The notes under the pieces were generated by a model. That model made no database searches and had not been told where the DNA came from. It saw nothing but the letters and a program-made list of their open reading frames with translations. From Chloroflexota bacterium (lineage in GTDB: Bacteria > Chloroflexota > Dehalococcoidia > JACPQK01): a DNA stretch of 15,450 nucleotides. The DNA is taken from positions 1 to 15,450 of the forward strand of contig JACPQK010000051.1 of assembly GCA_016190535.1 (NCBI GenBank). Reading direction: 5' to 3'. Positions 1 to 7,587 of the stretch are shown here, piece by piece. Each line of letters opens with the position of its first letter. Position 1 is the first letter of the stretch. Position numbers and translations under genes: made by a program.

Positions 1-60
1 CCTGAGCAAGGCGAAGGGATGAGGGTGAAGCCCCAGCCTGCGTAAAGGCGGTGTGTTTTG

Positions 61-122
61 TTGATGACCATAAGCCGGGGGCATAGTAGGCACCAAGCTA
101 AGCCCCTTGCTTCAGCCGGGGG
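61..122 (-). repeat. dispersed palindromic repeat, copy 1
   Basis: Read on the minus strand this segment begins CCCCCGGCTGAA, continues through an AGGGGC block and ends GCCCCCGGCTTATGG-T-CATCAA. The same order of blocks occurs at 13407-13453 on the plus strand, with about 15 bases missing from the middle. On the plus strand the outer part (103-121) folds as a small interrupted hairpin, CCCC-tt-GCT-tc-AGC-c-GGGG. Hairpins of this style are known at the ends of IS200/IS605-type elements and their small derivatives, but no transposase is visible, so the class is an inference. Confidence 0.6.
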
Positions 123-223
123 TATCAAGTACCACCTGTGAGGTGATTGCCGGACCGCATTTGCGCTTGCTTCGGTCTTTATCAAGAATCCACGGTTTAC
201 GTCCCCGGCTAAAGCAAGGGGCT
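101..223. repeat. 21-bp inverted repeat bounding a MITE-sized segment
   Basis: Bases 101-121 and 203-223 are reverse complements with a single mismatch (the C of TTGCTTC against the T of TTGCTTT). They enclose an 81-bp spacer with no coding signal. Each arm can also fold on itself. The segment could be a small non-autonomous mobile element, two inverted solo copies of the same repeat, or a long-range hairpin. No target-site duplication is evident at the outer edges. The bases just inside the right arm read TTTAC. Confidence 0.6.
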
Positions 224-253
224 GCCCCCAGGCTCCTGGAGCCGCCAGAGCTG

Positions 254-262
254 TGGTATTCT
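254..262 (+). promoter_or_regulatory. possible extended -10 promoter of the phoB-phoR pair
   Basis: TGGTATTCT fits an extended -10 element (TG, one base, TATTCT). It would start transcription near 268-270, just upstream of the GGAAGGGA ribosome-binding site at 276-283. No recognisable -35 hexamer lies at the usual distance. No 11-bp PHO-type repeats are visible upstream, so autoregulation by the usual sites is not apparent. Confidence 0.35.
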
Positions 263-287
263 GGGGGTAGGTGTTGGAAGGGATGTT

Positions 288-1016
288 GTGTCAGTAGCAC
301 CGTTTCAGCGGGGGGCATCTTCCACAAAGCGGACGGTCCTGCTCGTGGAAGACGAGGAGAACCTGCTGGAGGCCCTCAGATATAGCCTCCAGCGGGAAGG
401 CTATGCGGTGCTCGCCGCCACGGATGGCGAAGAGGCCCTGGAGGTCGCCCGGCAGGCCGATCCGGAACTGGTCATTCTGGACATCATGCTCCCCAAGTTG
501 GACGGCCTCGAGGTATGCCGTATCCTGCGCCGGGAGAGCCAGGTCCCCATCCTGATGCTCACTGCCAGGGCCGAAGAGGTAGACCGGGTAGTAGGCCTGG
601 AGCTGGGGGCCGACGACTACGTCACCAAGCCCTTCAGCATGCGGGAGCTCATGGCCCGGGTGCGGGCCCTGCTCAGACGCTCCAGCCTTTCCGTGGGAGC
701 ACCATCGCAGCCCCCCCAGGTGCTCACGGCGGGGGACCTGGAGATAGACCTTGCCGGTCATACCATCACCCGCGGCAGAGCACCCCTGGAGCTGAAGCCC
801 CGGGAGTTCGATCTGCTGGTCTTGCTGGTGGCAAACAAGGGCAGAGCCTTCACCCGGGACCAGATACTGGGACGCCTTTGGGGCCATGACTACATCGGGG
901 ACATCCGCACCGTGGACGTCCACATCCGCTGGCTGCGGGAGAAGATAGAGACCAATGCCAGCAGCCCCCAGCGTATTGTTACTGTTCGTGGGGTGGGCTA
1001 CCGGTTCGACGGATGA
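288..1016 (+). CDS. phoB: OmpR/PhoB-family response regulator, phosphate regulon type
   Basis: This 242-residue protein is a cytoplasmic two-component regulator. The receiver domain (about residues 16-130) has the acidic pair E21/D22, the phospho-acceptor D65 in LVILDIMLP, the switch T92 in LMLTAR and K114 in DDYVTKP. After a short linker, the winged-helix DNA-binding domain (about 149-240) ends with the conserved VRGVGYRF. Start: GTG at 288, four bases after GGAAGGGA; the ATG at 283 is out of frame and soon stopped. The stop codon overlaps the ATG of the kinase gene (ATGA), so the two are translationally coupled. Pairing with a PAS-containing kinase directly upstream of pstS makes the phosphate regulator (PhoB in Gram-negatives, PhoP/RegX3 in Gram-positives) the best assignment. 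The family is clear; the signal is inferred from context. Confidence 0.85.
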   Translation: MSVAPFQRGASSTKRTVLLVEDEENLLEALRYSLQREGYAVLAATDGEEALEVARQADPELVILDIMLPKLDGLEVCRILRRESQVPILMLTARAEEVDRVVGLELGADDYVTKPFSMRELMARVRALLRRSSLSVGAPSQPPQVLTAGDLEIDLAGHTITRGRAPLELKPREFDLLVLLVANKGRAFTRDQILGRLWGHDYIGDIRTVDVHIRWLREKIETNASSPQRIVTVRGVGYRFDG

Positions 1017-2776
1017 GGTTCTACCACTCCCTCGGGTGGCGTATTGTCCTGGCCTACACCGGCCTCATCTTCATCGCCATGGGTGCCGTGAGCCTCTACC
1101 TGGTGGATTTCGTCCGTGACAGCTACATGTCCAGCCTGGAAGAGCGCCTGAAACAGGAGGCCGGCCTCGTCGCTGAGACCGCCACCCCTTACTTTCGTGG
1201 CCCGCTGGACCCTGCGGGACTCCAGGTAGTGTCCCAGCGCATGAGCAACCTCATTGATGCCCGGGTCACGCTCATAGCCCGGGACGGCACGGTGCTGGCC
1301 GATACCTGGGAAGACCCTACGGCCATGGACAACCACAGGACCCGCCCCGAGGTCCAGAGCGCCCTGAGCTCTGGCCTGGGCTTGGCCACTCGAGTGAGCG
1401 CTACGGTAGGGCAGGAGTTGCTCTACACCGCTGTGCCCATCCATGTGGAGGGCACCGGGATGGGGGTGGCCCGGGTAGCCGTGCCCGTCTCCCAGGTCCA
1501 GGACAACGTCAATCGGATTATCTCTACCATCGCCCTGTCCGCCCTGGTTGTGGCATTCTTTTCCATCGCTCTGGGCTATTTCCTGGCCCGGCGGACCTCC
1601 CGGTCAGTGCGCACTGTAGCTGAGGCGGCCCATCGCCTGGCCGCTGGCGACCTGGAGCACCGGGTGGAGGCCCTCGCCTCCGACGAGACCCAGGAGCTGG
1701 CTACCGCCTTCAACTGGATGGCGACAGCTCTACGGGACATAGTCCGGGACCTGTCGGGGGAGCGGAACAAGCTGGTAGCAGTCCTGGATACCATGGCTGA
1801 CGGTGTGGTGGTCATCCAGCCTGGTGGCGAGATCGGCCTCCTTAACCGGGCAGCGGAAGGACTCCTCGACTTGCCAGGGGCCCGAGCCGCGCCCGTCCGG
1901 TTTATGGAGGCAGTCCGGGACCACGAGCTCCAGGGCCTGGTGTCTAGAGCGCTGGAGACCCAGAGGCAGCAACAAGGCGAGGTGGAGCTCTTCTCCCAGC
2001 GTCGTACCCTGAGTGCCATCGCCACACCCTTGTCCGGAGATGGGTCCGCCGGCGTCCTGCTCACCCTGCATGACCTGACCCGCATGCGGCGAGTGGAGAC
2101 TACTCGGAAAGAGTTCGTGAGCAATGTGTCCCACGAGCTGCGCACCCCTCTGGCCTCTGTCAAGGCCATGGTAGAGACCCTGGAGGACAGCGCCCTGGAT
2201 GAGCCAGCGGCGGCCAGGGACTTCGTCCGGCGTATCCACGGGGAGATAGACCGCATGAGCGCCATGGTGGCCGAGCTGTTGGAGCTGGCCCGTCTGGAGA
2301 GCGGCCCGCCAGCCCTCCATCCGGCCCCCCTGCAACTGGACCTGTTGGTGAGGGAGGTCAAGGGGCAGTTTGAGGCGCAGGCCCAAGCCAAAGGAATTGT
2401 CATGGAAGCCACAATCCCTGACACGTTGCCCCGGGTCTGGGGAGCGCCGGAGAAGCTCCGCGCGGTGTTGGGCAACCTCCTGGACAATGGGCTAAAGTTT
2501 ACCCCGGCCGGGGGGAAGGTTACTATAGCCGCCAGAGTAGAGGGGCGCTATGTGGCTGTCTCGGTGAGCGACACGGGCATCGGCATTGCCCCCGAGCACC
2601 TCCCCCATATCTTCGAACGGTTCTATAAGGTGGACCACTCCCGGCGGGACGAGGGCACAGGCCTGGGTTTGGCCATCGTCAAACATATTGTCCAGGCCCA
2701 TGGAGGAGAGGTTCGGGTGGAGAGCCGAGAGGGGATGGGGAGCACCTTCACCTTCACCCTGCCTCGCGCCACCTAG
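1013..2776 (+). CDS. phoR: membrane sensor histidine kinase, PhoR type (HAMP-PAS-HisKA-HATPase)
   Basis: This 587-residue kinase is the partner of the preceding regulator. A first transmembrane helix lies at about residues 9-31 and a second at 169-192, enclosing an extracytoplasmic domain of roughly 135 residues. A HAMP linker follows (about 193-245), then a PAS-like domain (about 253-350, starting [12 protein letters not shown]). The dimerisation/phosphotransfer domain has the H box [13 protein letters not shown], with phospho-acceptor H374. The ATPase domain shows the N box NLLDNGLKF (488-), G1 DTGIGIA (520-526), F box FERFYKVD and G2 EGTGLGLA (547-554), so it looks catalytically intact. 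The large outside domain is longer than in E. coli PhoR, which has almost none, and resembles Gram-positive PhoR kinases. The ATG overlaps the phoB stop. Phosphate sensing is inferred from the adjacent pst operon; direct ligand binding by the outside domain remains possible. Confidence 0.85.
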   Translation: MRFYHSLGWRIVLAYTGLIFIAMGAVSLYLVDFVRDSYMSSLEERLKQEAGLVAETATPYFRGPLDPAGLQVVSQRMSNLIDARVTLIARDGTVLADTWEDPTAMDNHRTRPEVQSALSSGLGLATRVSATVGQELLYTAVPIHVEGTGMGVARVAVPVSQVQDNVNRIISTIALSALVVAFFSIALGYFLARRTSRSVRTVAEAAHRLAAGDLEHRVEALASDETQELATAFNWMATALRDIVRDLSGERNKLVAVLDTMADGVVVIQPGGEIGLLNRAAEGLLDLPGARAAPVRFMEAVRDHELQGLVSRALETQRQQQGEVELFSQRRTLSAIATPLSGDGSAGVLLTLHDLTRMRRVETTRKEFVSNVSHELRTPLASVKAMVETLEDSALDEPAAARDFVRRIHGEIDRMSAMVAELLELARLESGPPALHPAPLQLDLLVREVKGQFEAQAQAKGIVMEATIPDTLPRVWGAPEKLRAVLGNLLDNGLKFTPAGGKVTIAARVEGRYVAVSVSDTGIGIAPEHLPHIFERFYKVDHSRRDEGTGLGLAIVKHIVQAHGGEVRVESREGMGSTFTFTLPRAT

Positions 2777-2793
2777 CGCATCTCCCTAGTACT

Positions 2794-2835
2794 CATCGAG
2801 AGGCCCTCCCCCTCGAGGGGGAGGGCCTCTCGATG
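2794..2835 (+). terminator. perfect 42-bp palindrome after phoR, probable terminator
   Basis: The 21 bases beginning CATCGAGAGGCC are followed by their exact reverse complement, centred on CTCGAG. As RNA this is a stem of 19 bp with a four-base loop, 17 bases after the phoR stop. The following bases (TTCATGTTAC) are only weakly T-rich, so it is not a textbook intrinsic terminator. It may act as a transcription end, an RNA 3'-end stabiliser or a barrier between the regulatory pair and the pst operon. The first PHO-type repeat begins at its last base. Confidence 0.65.
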
Positions 2836-2878
2836 TTCATGTTACGTTCACCAAACCCTAAACGAACGTTAACGCTAT
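2835..2878 (+). promoter_or_regulatory. PHO-box-like array A, four 11-bp direct repeats
   Basis: Four consecutive 11-base units read GTTCATGTTAC, GTTCACCAAAC, CCTAAACGAAC and GTTAACGCTAT. The first two and the fourth share GTT(C/A)A at the same phase; the third is degenerate. PhoB/PhoP-type regulators bind head-to-tail on 11-bp direct repeats, and GTTCA-type units are known from actinobacterial PHO boxes, so binding by the adjacent regulator is the likely role. No convincing -10 sits at the expected distance; candidates are TATGAC (2876-2881) and TACTAC (2903-2908). Confidence 0.6.
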
Positions 2879-2882
2879 GACA

Positions 2883-2978
2883 AAGGCCTGTTCAAGAACA
2901 GCTACTACGCTAGAGGTGGAAAGGAGGTGAACCAATGAAAAGACAACCGGTGCAAACTTCCGATCTTAAACAGGCCTT
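2883..2978. repeat. 10-bp inverted repeat flanking the small ORF start
   Basis: AAGGCCTGTT at 2883-2892 is exactly complementary to AACAGGCCTT at 2969-2978. If transcribed from the upstream array this would close a long hairpin around the Shine-Dalgarno sequence and first codons of the 18-codon ORF. Bases 2888-2901 (CTGTTC-AA-GAACAG) form a competing local hairpin that uses part of the left arm. An RNA switch is conceivable but is only inferred. Confidence 0.4.
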
Positions 2979-2991
2979 AGACAATTGTTAA
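2935..2991 (+). CDS. possible 18-residue leader peptide upstream of pstS
   Basis: ATG at 2935 opens an 18-codon frame (MKRQPVQTSDLKQALDNC, stop TAA at 2989-2991). Its ribosome-binding site, AAAGGAGGTGA at 2920-2930, is the closest match to the anti-Shine-Dalgarno sequence in the window and lies four bases from the ATG, which is the main reason to take so short a frame seriously. The peptide is hydrophilic, with no signal sequence and no recognised domain. The end of the frame overlaps PHO-type array B, so it would be translated only from a promoter upstream, probably at array A. It could be a leader peptide, a small regulatory protein or a chance frame. Confidence 0.35.
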   Translation: MKRQPVQTSDLKQALDNC

Positions 2992-3008
2992 AGCTCCGTT
3001 AAAGTTCC
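2965..3008 (+). promoter_or_regulatory. PHO-box-like array B, four 11-bp direct repeats before pstS
   Basis: Four consecutive 11-base units read CTTAAACAGGC, CTTAGACAATT, GTTAAAGCTCC and GTTAAAGTTCC; the core (G/C)TTA(A/G)A is kept in all four. These resemble the TTAACA-like repeats bound by Bacillus PhoP at 11-bp spacing. The array ends five bases before a TATTAT -10 element, so it takes the place of a -35 hexamer, as in PhoB-activated promoters where the activator recruits polymerase. It is the best candidate for phosphate-starvation control of pstSCAB-phoU. Confidence 0.7.
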
Positions 3009-3013
3009 TAGGC

Positions 3014-3019
3014 TATTAT
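3014..3019 (+). promoter_or_regulatory. -10 element of the pstS promoter
   Basis: TATTAT lies five bases after PHO array B and no -35 hexamer is present, the usual layout for an activator-dependent promoter. Transcription would begin near 3026, inside the GGAGAGG ribosome-binding site of pstS. The transcript would then be nearly leaderless, or the operon depends mainly on a promoter further upstream. Confidence 0.5.
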
Positions 3020-3034
3020 CGTGGAGAGGTGACA

Positions 3035-4153
3035 ATGAGCTATAGGCAACAACCCCTGTTCTTGAAGGCCATTAGCGGCCTTCTGGCTGCGGCAATACTT
3101 CTGGTCGCCGTGGCATGTGGCGGCTCGACCCGGCAAGCAACCCCTACAGCGGCTTCTTCAAGTCCTACCGGCACAATCCGTCTGAACGGTACCGGTGCCA
3201 CCTTCCCCTATCCCCTCTACTCCCGCTGGTTCGATGAGTATGCCAGGGTGTACCGCACTCAGGTAAACTACCAGTCCATTGGCTCGGGTGGGGGCATCCG
3301 GCAGATTACCGAGGGCACGGTGGACTTTGGCGCCTCCGACGGCATTATGACCGACCAGCAGGAAGCGGCAGCGGTGCAGCGCTATGGCCCTATCCTCCAC
3401 ATCCCCATGGCTATGGGGGCAGTGGCGGTGGTCTATAACCTGCCCAGCATCGCCAGCGGCCAGTTGAAGCTGACGCCTGACGTGCTGACGGATATCTACC
3501 TCAAGAAGATCACCCGCTGGAGCGCCCCCCGTATCACGGCGATCAACCCGGGGCTCAGCTTGCCCAGCCAGGAGATTGCCGTTGTCCACCGCTCGGACGG
3601 CTCCGGCACCACCTTCATCTTCACCAACTATCTCTCTAAGGTCAGCCAGGAGTGGAAGGAGAAGGTAGGGAACGCCACGGCGGTGAACTGGCCGGGAGAC
3701 ATCGGCGGCCAGGGCAATGAGGGGGTGGCAGGGCAGGTGCGCCAGATACCGGGGGCTATCGGCTACGTGGAGCTGGCCAACGCCAGGCAGACCAATCTCC
3801 CCTGGGTAGCCCTGGGGAACGCCGCCGGCAACTTCATCGCCCCCAGCCTGGAGGCCACCAGCCTGGCCGCTCAAGGGGTAACCCTGCCCGAGGATATGAA
3901 GGTCATGGTCACCAACTCCCCTAACCCCCAGGCCTATCCTATCTCCGGTTTCACCTGGCTCCTGGTCTATGAGCAGCAGCGAGATTGCACCAAGGGCAAG
4001 GCCCTAGTGGACATGCTGTGGTGGGCCATCCACGATGGCCAGGGCTACGCGCCCCCTCTGGACTATGCGCCGCTGCCGCCGGACGCGGTGGCCCAGGCGG
4101 AGACCCAGATCCGCTCCATCACCTGCGCTGGCCGGCCGCTCTTGGAGAGTTAG
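3035..4153 (+). CDS. pstS: phosphate ABC transporter, substrate-binding lipoprotein PstS
   Basis: PstS captures inorganic phosphate outside the membrane and delivers it to PstC/PstA. The 372-residue product starts with a lipoprotein signal: basic MSYRQQPLFLK, a hydrophobic stretch, and lipobox VAVA before C28, so it should be lipid-anchored. A short Ser/Thr/Pro-rich tether follows. Phosphate-pocket motifs are GTGATFPYPLY (52-62), FGASDG (98-103) and SDGSGTT (187-193); GAIGYVELA near residue 240 is also typical. I chose ATG at 3035 because GGAGAGG (3023-3029) then lies five bases upstream; an in-frame GTG at 3029 would overlap that site but would be usable on a leaderless transcript. It is the first gene of the operon, behind PHO-type array B. 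Length fits the family. Confidence 0.93.
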   Translation: MSYRQQPLFLKAISGLLAAAILLVAVACGGSTRQATPTAASSSPTGTIRLNGTGATFPYPLYSRWFDEYARVYRTQVNYQSIGSGGGIRQITEGTVDFGASDGIMTDQQEAAAVQRYGPILHIPMAMGAVAVVYNLPSIASGQLKLTPDVLTDIYLKKITRWSAPRITAINPGLSLPSQEIAVVHRSDGSGTTFIFTNYLSKVSQEWKEKVGNATAVNWPGDIGGQGNEGVAGQVRQIPGAIGYVELANARQTNLPWVALGNAAGNFIAPSLEATSLAAQGVTLPEDMKVMVTNSPNPQAYPISGFTWLLVYEQQRDCTKGKALVDMLWWAIHDGQGYAPPLDYAPLPPDAVAQAETQIRSITCAGRPLLES

Positions 4154-4174
4154 TGCCGAATCGGGGAAGCTTCA

Positions 4175-5170
4175 TTGGCTAGAGCTCCGGAAACATCGAC
4201 AGTCCAGGCCCCGGTCTGGTGGTGGCGGGCCAGGCTCCGCAGGCCCACCAGCCCAGGGGACTGGCTTTTCCAGGGTAGTTGCCTTCTGGCGGGCATGAGC
4301 CTGATGGGCCTCCTCCTGGCTATGGCAGCTTACCTGACGCAGGTGGCCTGGCCGGCCATAGCACGCTTCGGCCTGGGCTTCCTGGTAGGCTCTACCTGGG
4401 ACCCTGTCCAGGAGGTCTTTGGCGCCCTACCCGCCGTCTATGGCACACTGCTGACCTCGGCCATAGCCATGGCAGTAGCGATACCCGTGAGCCTCGGCGT
4501 GGCGATTTTCCTCTCGGAGCTGTCGCCCGGGTGGCTCCGGGCACCAGCCTCCTTCCTGGTGGAGATGCTGGCTGCTATCCCCAGCGTGGTCCTGGGCCTC
4601 TGGGGGCTATTTGTTATGGTCCCGGTCATCCGGGACCCCATTGAGCGTTGGCTGGGAAGCTCCCTGGGCTTCCTGCCTTTCTTCCAGGGGCCTCCCTTCG
4701 GTGTGGGGTTCCTGGCAGGGGGGCTCATCCTGGCCCTCATGGCCCTGCCCCTCATCACTGCCGTAGCCCGGGATGCCATCCTGGCCGTACCCGTCTCCCA
4801 GCGGGAGGCCATGCTGGCTCTGGGGGCCACCCGGTGGGAGAGCATCCGCAGGGCAGTCCTGCCCTACGCCCGCTCGGGCATCGTGGCGGCCAGTATACTG
4901 GGGCTGGGGCGGGCCCTGGGAGAGACTATGGCAGTAACCATGGTCATCGGCAATGGCTATCAGGTGACAGCCCGGCTCTTTGCCCCGGGCAACACCATGG
5001 CCAGCAAGATCGCCACGGAGTTCAACGAGGCCTCTGGCGACCTCTACATTGGCTCCCTGGTGGAGTTGGCCCTGATCCTTTTTGCCATTACCCTGGCAGT
5101 GAACGTGGGGGGGAGGCTCCTGGTGCGATGGACGGTGGGTGGGTACCGGGGTGGCACCAGATGGCAATGA
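4175..5170 (+). CDS. pstC: phosphate ABC transporter permease PstC
   Basis: This 331-residue integral membrane protein forms half of the phosphate channel with PstA. It has a hydrophilic N-terminus of about 30 residues and about six transmembrane helices, the first starting near SLMGLLLAMAAYL. The cytoplasmic EAA-type loop that docks to PstB reads REAMLALGATRWESIRRAVLP, shown here only to that point, and is followed by GLGRALGETMAVTMVIGN, characteristic of PstC. The start is TTG at 4175, seven bases after GGGGAAG; the next in-frame ATG (4295) would remove part of the first helix region. It lies 21 bases after pstS and its end overlaps the start of pstA, so translation is coupled. Confidence 0.93.
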   Translation: MARAPETSTVQAPVWWWRARLRRPTSPGDWLFQGSCLLAGMSLMGLLLAMAAYLTQVAWPAIARFGLGFLVGSTWDPVQEVFGALPAVYGTLLTSAIAMAVAIPVSLGVAIFLSELSPGWLRAPASFLVEMLAAIPSVVLGLWGLFVMVPVIRDPIERWLGSSLGFLPFFQGPPFGVGFLAGGLILALMALPLITAVARDAILAVPVSQREAMLALGATRWESIRRAVLPYARSGIVAASILGLGRALGETMAVTMVIGNGYQVTARLFAPGNTMASKIATEFNEASGDLYIGSLVELALILFAITLAVNVGGRLLVRWTVGGYRGGTRWQ

Positions 5171-6012
5171 GCAGCTATTTTCGTCGGAAGGCCACCAACT
5201 ACTTCATGGTGGGCTTGTGCGGACTGGCTACCTTGGGGGCAGTGGCCATACTCTTGCTAGTGGTGGGGTATACGGCGGCTAAAGGCATCTCCTACCTTAA
5301 TCTGGAGTTTGTGACTCAAACGGCCCGGCCCCTGGGGGAACCGGGGGGAGGGATGCGCCACGAGATCGTGGGCACGATCATCCTGGTGAGTCTGGCCTCG
5401 GCCATGGGGATACCCTTGGGCCTCCTGGCGGGAGCTTACCTGGCAGAGTACGGGGGAGGCCGTCTCGGCTCCACCATCCGCCCGGTGGCCGATGTGCTCA
5501 CCGGCGTGCCCTCGGTAGTGGTGGGCATTTTTGTCTATGTGCTGCTGGTCCGGCCCATGGGCACCTTCTCCGCCCTTTCCGGCGGCGTAGCGCTAGCCAT
5601 CATCATGCTTCCGGTGGTGGCCCGGACCACAGAGGAGATGATGAAGCTGGTGCCTAGCACCTACCGGGAGGCAGCCCTGGCTCTGGGCATCCCCCCATGG
5701 CGCACCGTCGTCAGCGTGGTAATGCCCAGCGCTACAGTGGGAATTGTGACCGGGAGCATGCTCGCCGTGGCCAGAATAGCCGGGGAGACCGCGCCCCTCA
5801 TCTTCACCGCCCTGGGAAATCGCTTTGGTTTCGCCGGCCTGGGCCAGCCCATCGCCGCCATGCCTCTCCAGATATGGCGCTACGCTGTCTCCGCCTACGA
5901 CACCTGGCATCAGCAGGCCTGGGCAGCCTCTTTCCTGCTGGTAATGCTGGTGCTGCTGGTCAGCGTCTCCGTAAGGTGGCTCACCGCTCGACGCTTGAGG
6001 CAGGGTATGTAA
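5161..6012 (+). CDS. pstA: phosphate ABC transporter permease PstA
   Basis: PstA is the second channel subunit. The 283-residue product begins with a basic stretch ([12 protein letters not shown]), then a hydrophobic helix ([16 protein letters not shown]), and has about six transmembrane helices in all. The ATPase-contact loop contains [16 protein letters not shown] and is followed by [18 protein letters not shown], the PstA counterpart of the PstC motif. I chose ATG at 5161 because GGGGTGG (5148-5154) is six bases upstream; ATG at 5167 is a near-equal alternative and overlaps the pstC stop. The longer open frame upstream is the shadow of pstC and is not part of the protein. One base separates its stop from the pstB start. 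Confidence 0.92.
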   Translation: MAMSSYFRRKATNYFMVGLCGLATLGAVAILLLVVGYTAAKGISYLNLEFVTQTARPLGEPGGGMRHEIVGTIILVSLASAMGIPLGLLAGAYLAEYGGGRLGSTIRPVADVLTGVPSVVVGIFVYVLLVRPMGTFSALSGGVALAIIMLPVVARTTEEMMKLVPSTYREAALALGIPPWRTVVSVVMPSATVGIVTGSMLAVARIAGETAPLIFTALGNRFGFAGLGQPIAAMPLQIWRYAVSAYDTWHQQAWAASFLLVMLVLLVSVSVRWLTARRLRQGM

Positions 6013-6013
6013 T

Positions 6014-6838
6014 ATGGTATTACAGAGGGCAGCCGGGATGGATAGGGAGAGGGTCCACAGCCAGGAGGAGGCTTGCATCGCCGTGGAGGGACTCCGTGCC
6101 TGGTACGGGCCCCTCCTGGCCTTGCGTGATATCTCCTTGACCATATTTGAGAGACAGGTCACCTCGGTGATAGGGCCCTCAGGGTGTGGTAAGTCAACCT
6201 TCATCCGCTGCCTCAACCGAATGCACGAAGTGGTGCCCGGGGCCAGGGTAACAGGCAAGGTGATACTGGAGGGCCAGGACATCTATGCCCCCGGGGTAGA
6301 CCCCGTGAGAGTGCGCCGCAAGGTGGGCATGGTCTTCCAGAGGCCCAACCCCTTTCCCACCATGTCCGTTTTCGACAACGTGGTGGCGGGCATCAAGCTC
6401 AACGGCCTGGGGAGGCCCGGCCAGTTGGCCGAGGTCGTGGAAAAAGCCCTCCGGCAGGCTGCCCTCTGGGACGAGGTCAAGGACAAGCTGAAGGAGGGCG
6501 GGGCCGCCCTTTCCGGAGGCCAGCAGCAGCGCCTGTGCATCGCCCGTGCCCTGGCCGTACAGCCTCAAGTGCTCCTCATGGACGAGCCCTGCTCTGCCCT
6601 GGACCCCAGCGCTACCGCCCGTATCGAGGACCTCATCCGGGACCTCAGGGAGCGATACACCATTGTCATCGTGACCCACAACATGCAGCAGGCGGCCCGT
6701 GTCTCGGACATGACCGCTTTCTTCATGATGGGCCAGGACCGGGCAGGCGAGATTGTGGAGTACGCCGAGACCCGGCAGATATTCACCAACCCCAAGGACG
6801 AGCGGACCCAGGCCTACATCACCGGCCGCTTTGGCTAG
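6014..6838 (+). CDS. pstB: phosphate ABC transporter ATP-binding protein PstB
   Basis: PstB is the cytoplasmic ATPase that powers phosphate import. In the 274-residue product the Walker A motif GPSGCGKST is at 54-62, the signature LSGGQQQR at 166-173, Walker B LLMDEP has D190/E191, and the switch histidine is H222 in [13 protein letters not shown]; all are intact. [16 protein letters not shown] after Walker A and [16 protein letters not shown] at the Q loop are typical of PstB rather than other ABC ATPases. ATG at 6014 lies one base after pstA and gives about 15 more N-terminal residues than usual; ATG at 6038 ([12 protein letters not shown]) is an alternative. Confidence 0.95.
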   Translation: MVLQRAAGMDRERVHSQEEACIAVEGLRAWYGPLLALRDISLTIFERQVTSVIGPSGCGKSTFIRCLNRMHEVVPGARVTGKVILEGQDIYAPGVDPVRVRRKVGMVFQRPNPFPTMSVFDNVVAGIKLNGLGRPGQLAEVVEKALRQAALWDEVKDKLKEGGAALSGGQQQRLCIARALAVQPQVLLMDEPCSALDPSATARIEDLIRDLRERYTIVIVTHNMQQAARVSDMTAFFMMGQDRAGEIVEYAETRQIFTNPKDERTQAYITGRFG

Positions 6839-6853
6839 AGAGGGGAGGCCAGT

Positions 6854-7519
6854 ATGCCCCGAGCAGATTTCGACCGGCACCTGCGGGAGCTCCAGGATGA
6901 CCTTCTGGCGCTGGGGAGCATGGTGGAGAAGGCCATCGCCAGGGCCCTGGATGCCTTGAAGCGACGTGACCTCGAAGCCTCCCGCCAGGTGGTCCGCTGG
7001 GATGACTTCATTGACCAGAAGCGCTTTGAGCTTGAGGAGAAATGCATCGAGCTCATTGCCACCCAGCAGCCTGTGGCCGGGGACTTGAGGACCCTGGTGG
7101 CTATCCTCCACATTGCCGTGGAGCTGGAGCGCATGGGGGACTACGCCGAGGGCATCGGCAAGATCAGCCTGATGATGGGGGAGGAACCACCCCTGAAGCC
7201 CCTGATTGACATCCCCCGCATGGCGGAGAAAGCTACCCACCTGCTGCGCCGCAGCCTGGATGCCCTGGTGAACCGGGATATCATCGCCGCCAGGGCAGTG
7301 TGCAACGACGACGACGAGGTTGACGCCCTCTATGACCAGGTTTACCGGGAGCTGCTCACCTATATGATCCAGGACCCCAAGACCATACAGCGGGCCACCT
7401 ACCTCTTGTGGGTCGCCCATGACCTGGAGCGCACCGCCGACCGGGCCACCAACATTGCCGAGCGGGTGATCTACCTGGTAACTGGGAAAATGACGGAAAT
7501 CAACGTTTCCAGGTATTAG
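6854..7519 (+). CDS. phoU: phosphate signalling protein PhoU
   Basis: PhoU is a peripheral helical protein that links PstSCAB to the PhoR-type kinase and represses the regulon when phosphate is plentiful. The 221-residue product has the usual two repeats of a three-helix PhoU domain. The first carries VELERMGDYAEGIGKI and the second DLERTADRATNIAERVIYL, the acidic metal-binding E/D-x-x-x-D motifs of the family. The N-terminus FDRHLRELQDDLLALG is also typical. ATG at 6854 follows a strong AGAGGGGAGG site, 15 bases after the pstB stop. It is the last gene of the pst operon. Confidence 0.95.
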   Translation: MPRADFDRHLRELQDDLLALGSMVEKAIARALDALKRRDLEASRQVVRWDDFIDQKRFELEEKCIELIATQQPVAGDLRTLVAILHIAVELERMGDYAEGIGKISLMMGEEPPLKPLIDIPRMAEKATHLLRRSLDALVNRDIIAARAVCNDDDEVDALYDQVYRELLTYMIQDPKTIQRATYLLWVAHDLERTADRATNIAERVIYLVTGKMTEINVSRY

Positions 7520-7587
7520 CCGGGAGGGATCGGGAGCAGGCTGGGGTCCCCAGAAGAGCACACGGACTTCTGCCAGCATAGAAAAGG

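Larger units (their letters stand above)
1..287. other. repeat-rich intergenic region before the response regulator
   Basis: No gene is supported here. The first 22 bases resemble the dispersed 'CCTGAGC..GCGAAGGG' type of intergenic repeat, which recurs in variant form near 9887-9905. Bases 61-122 and 203-223 belong to one repeat family and form an inverted repeat (separate entries). A short hairpin, CACCT/AGGTG around GTG, lies near 133-145. Only the last 35 or so bases look like the promoter and ribosome-binding region of the downstream gene. Reading frames through this stretch are short and cross the repeats, so I do not call them genes. Confidence 0.6.

Noticed and set aside
1..45. Frame 1 reads PEQGEGMRVKPQPA then stop, possibly the end of a TnpB-like transposase ahead of an IS605-type right end.
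   Set aside because: Only 14 residues, no recognisable motif, and the same bases resemble a dispersed CCTGAGC..GAAGGG repeat.
107..385. 92-residue plus-strand frame
   Set aside because: It crosses the inverted repeat and overlaps the well-supported response regulator in another frame.
2835..3008. CRISPR array
   Set aside because: The 11-bp units are contiguous with no spacers and sit before pstS, which fits regulator sites.
4648..5160. Long N-terminal extension of PstA
   Set aside because: The extension is an alternative frame of pstC rich in Gly/Pro/His; PstA homology starts after 5161 with a good ribosome-binding site.
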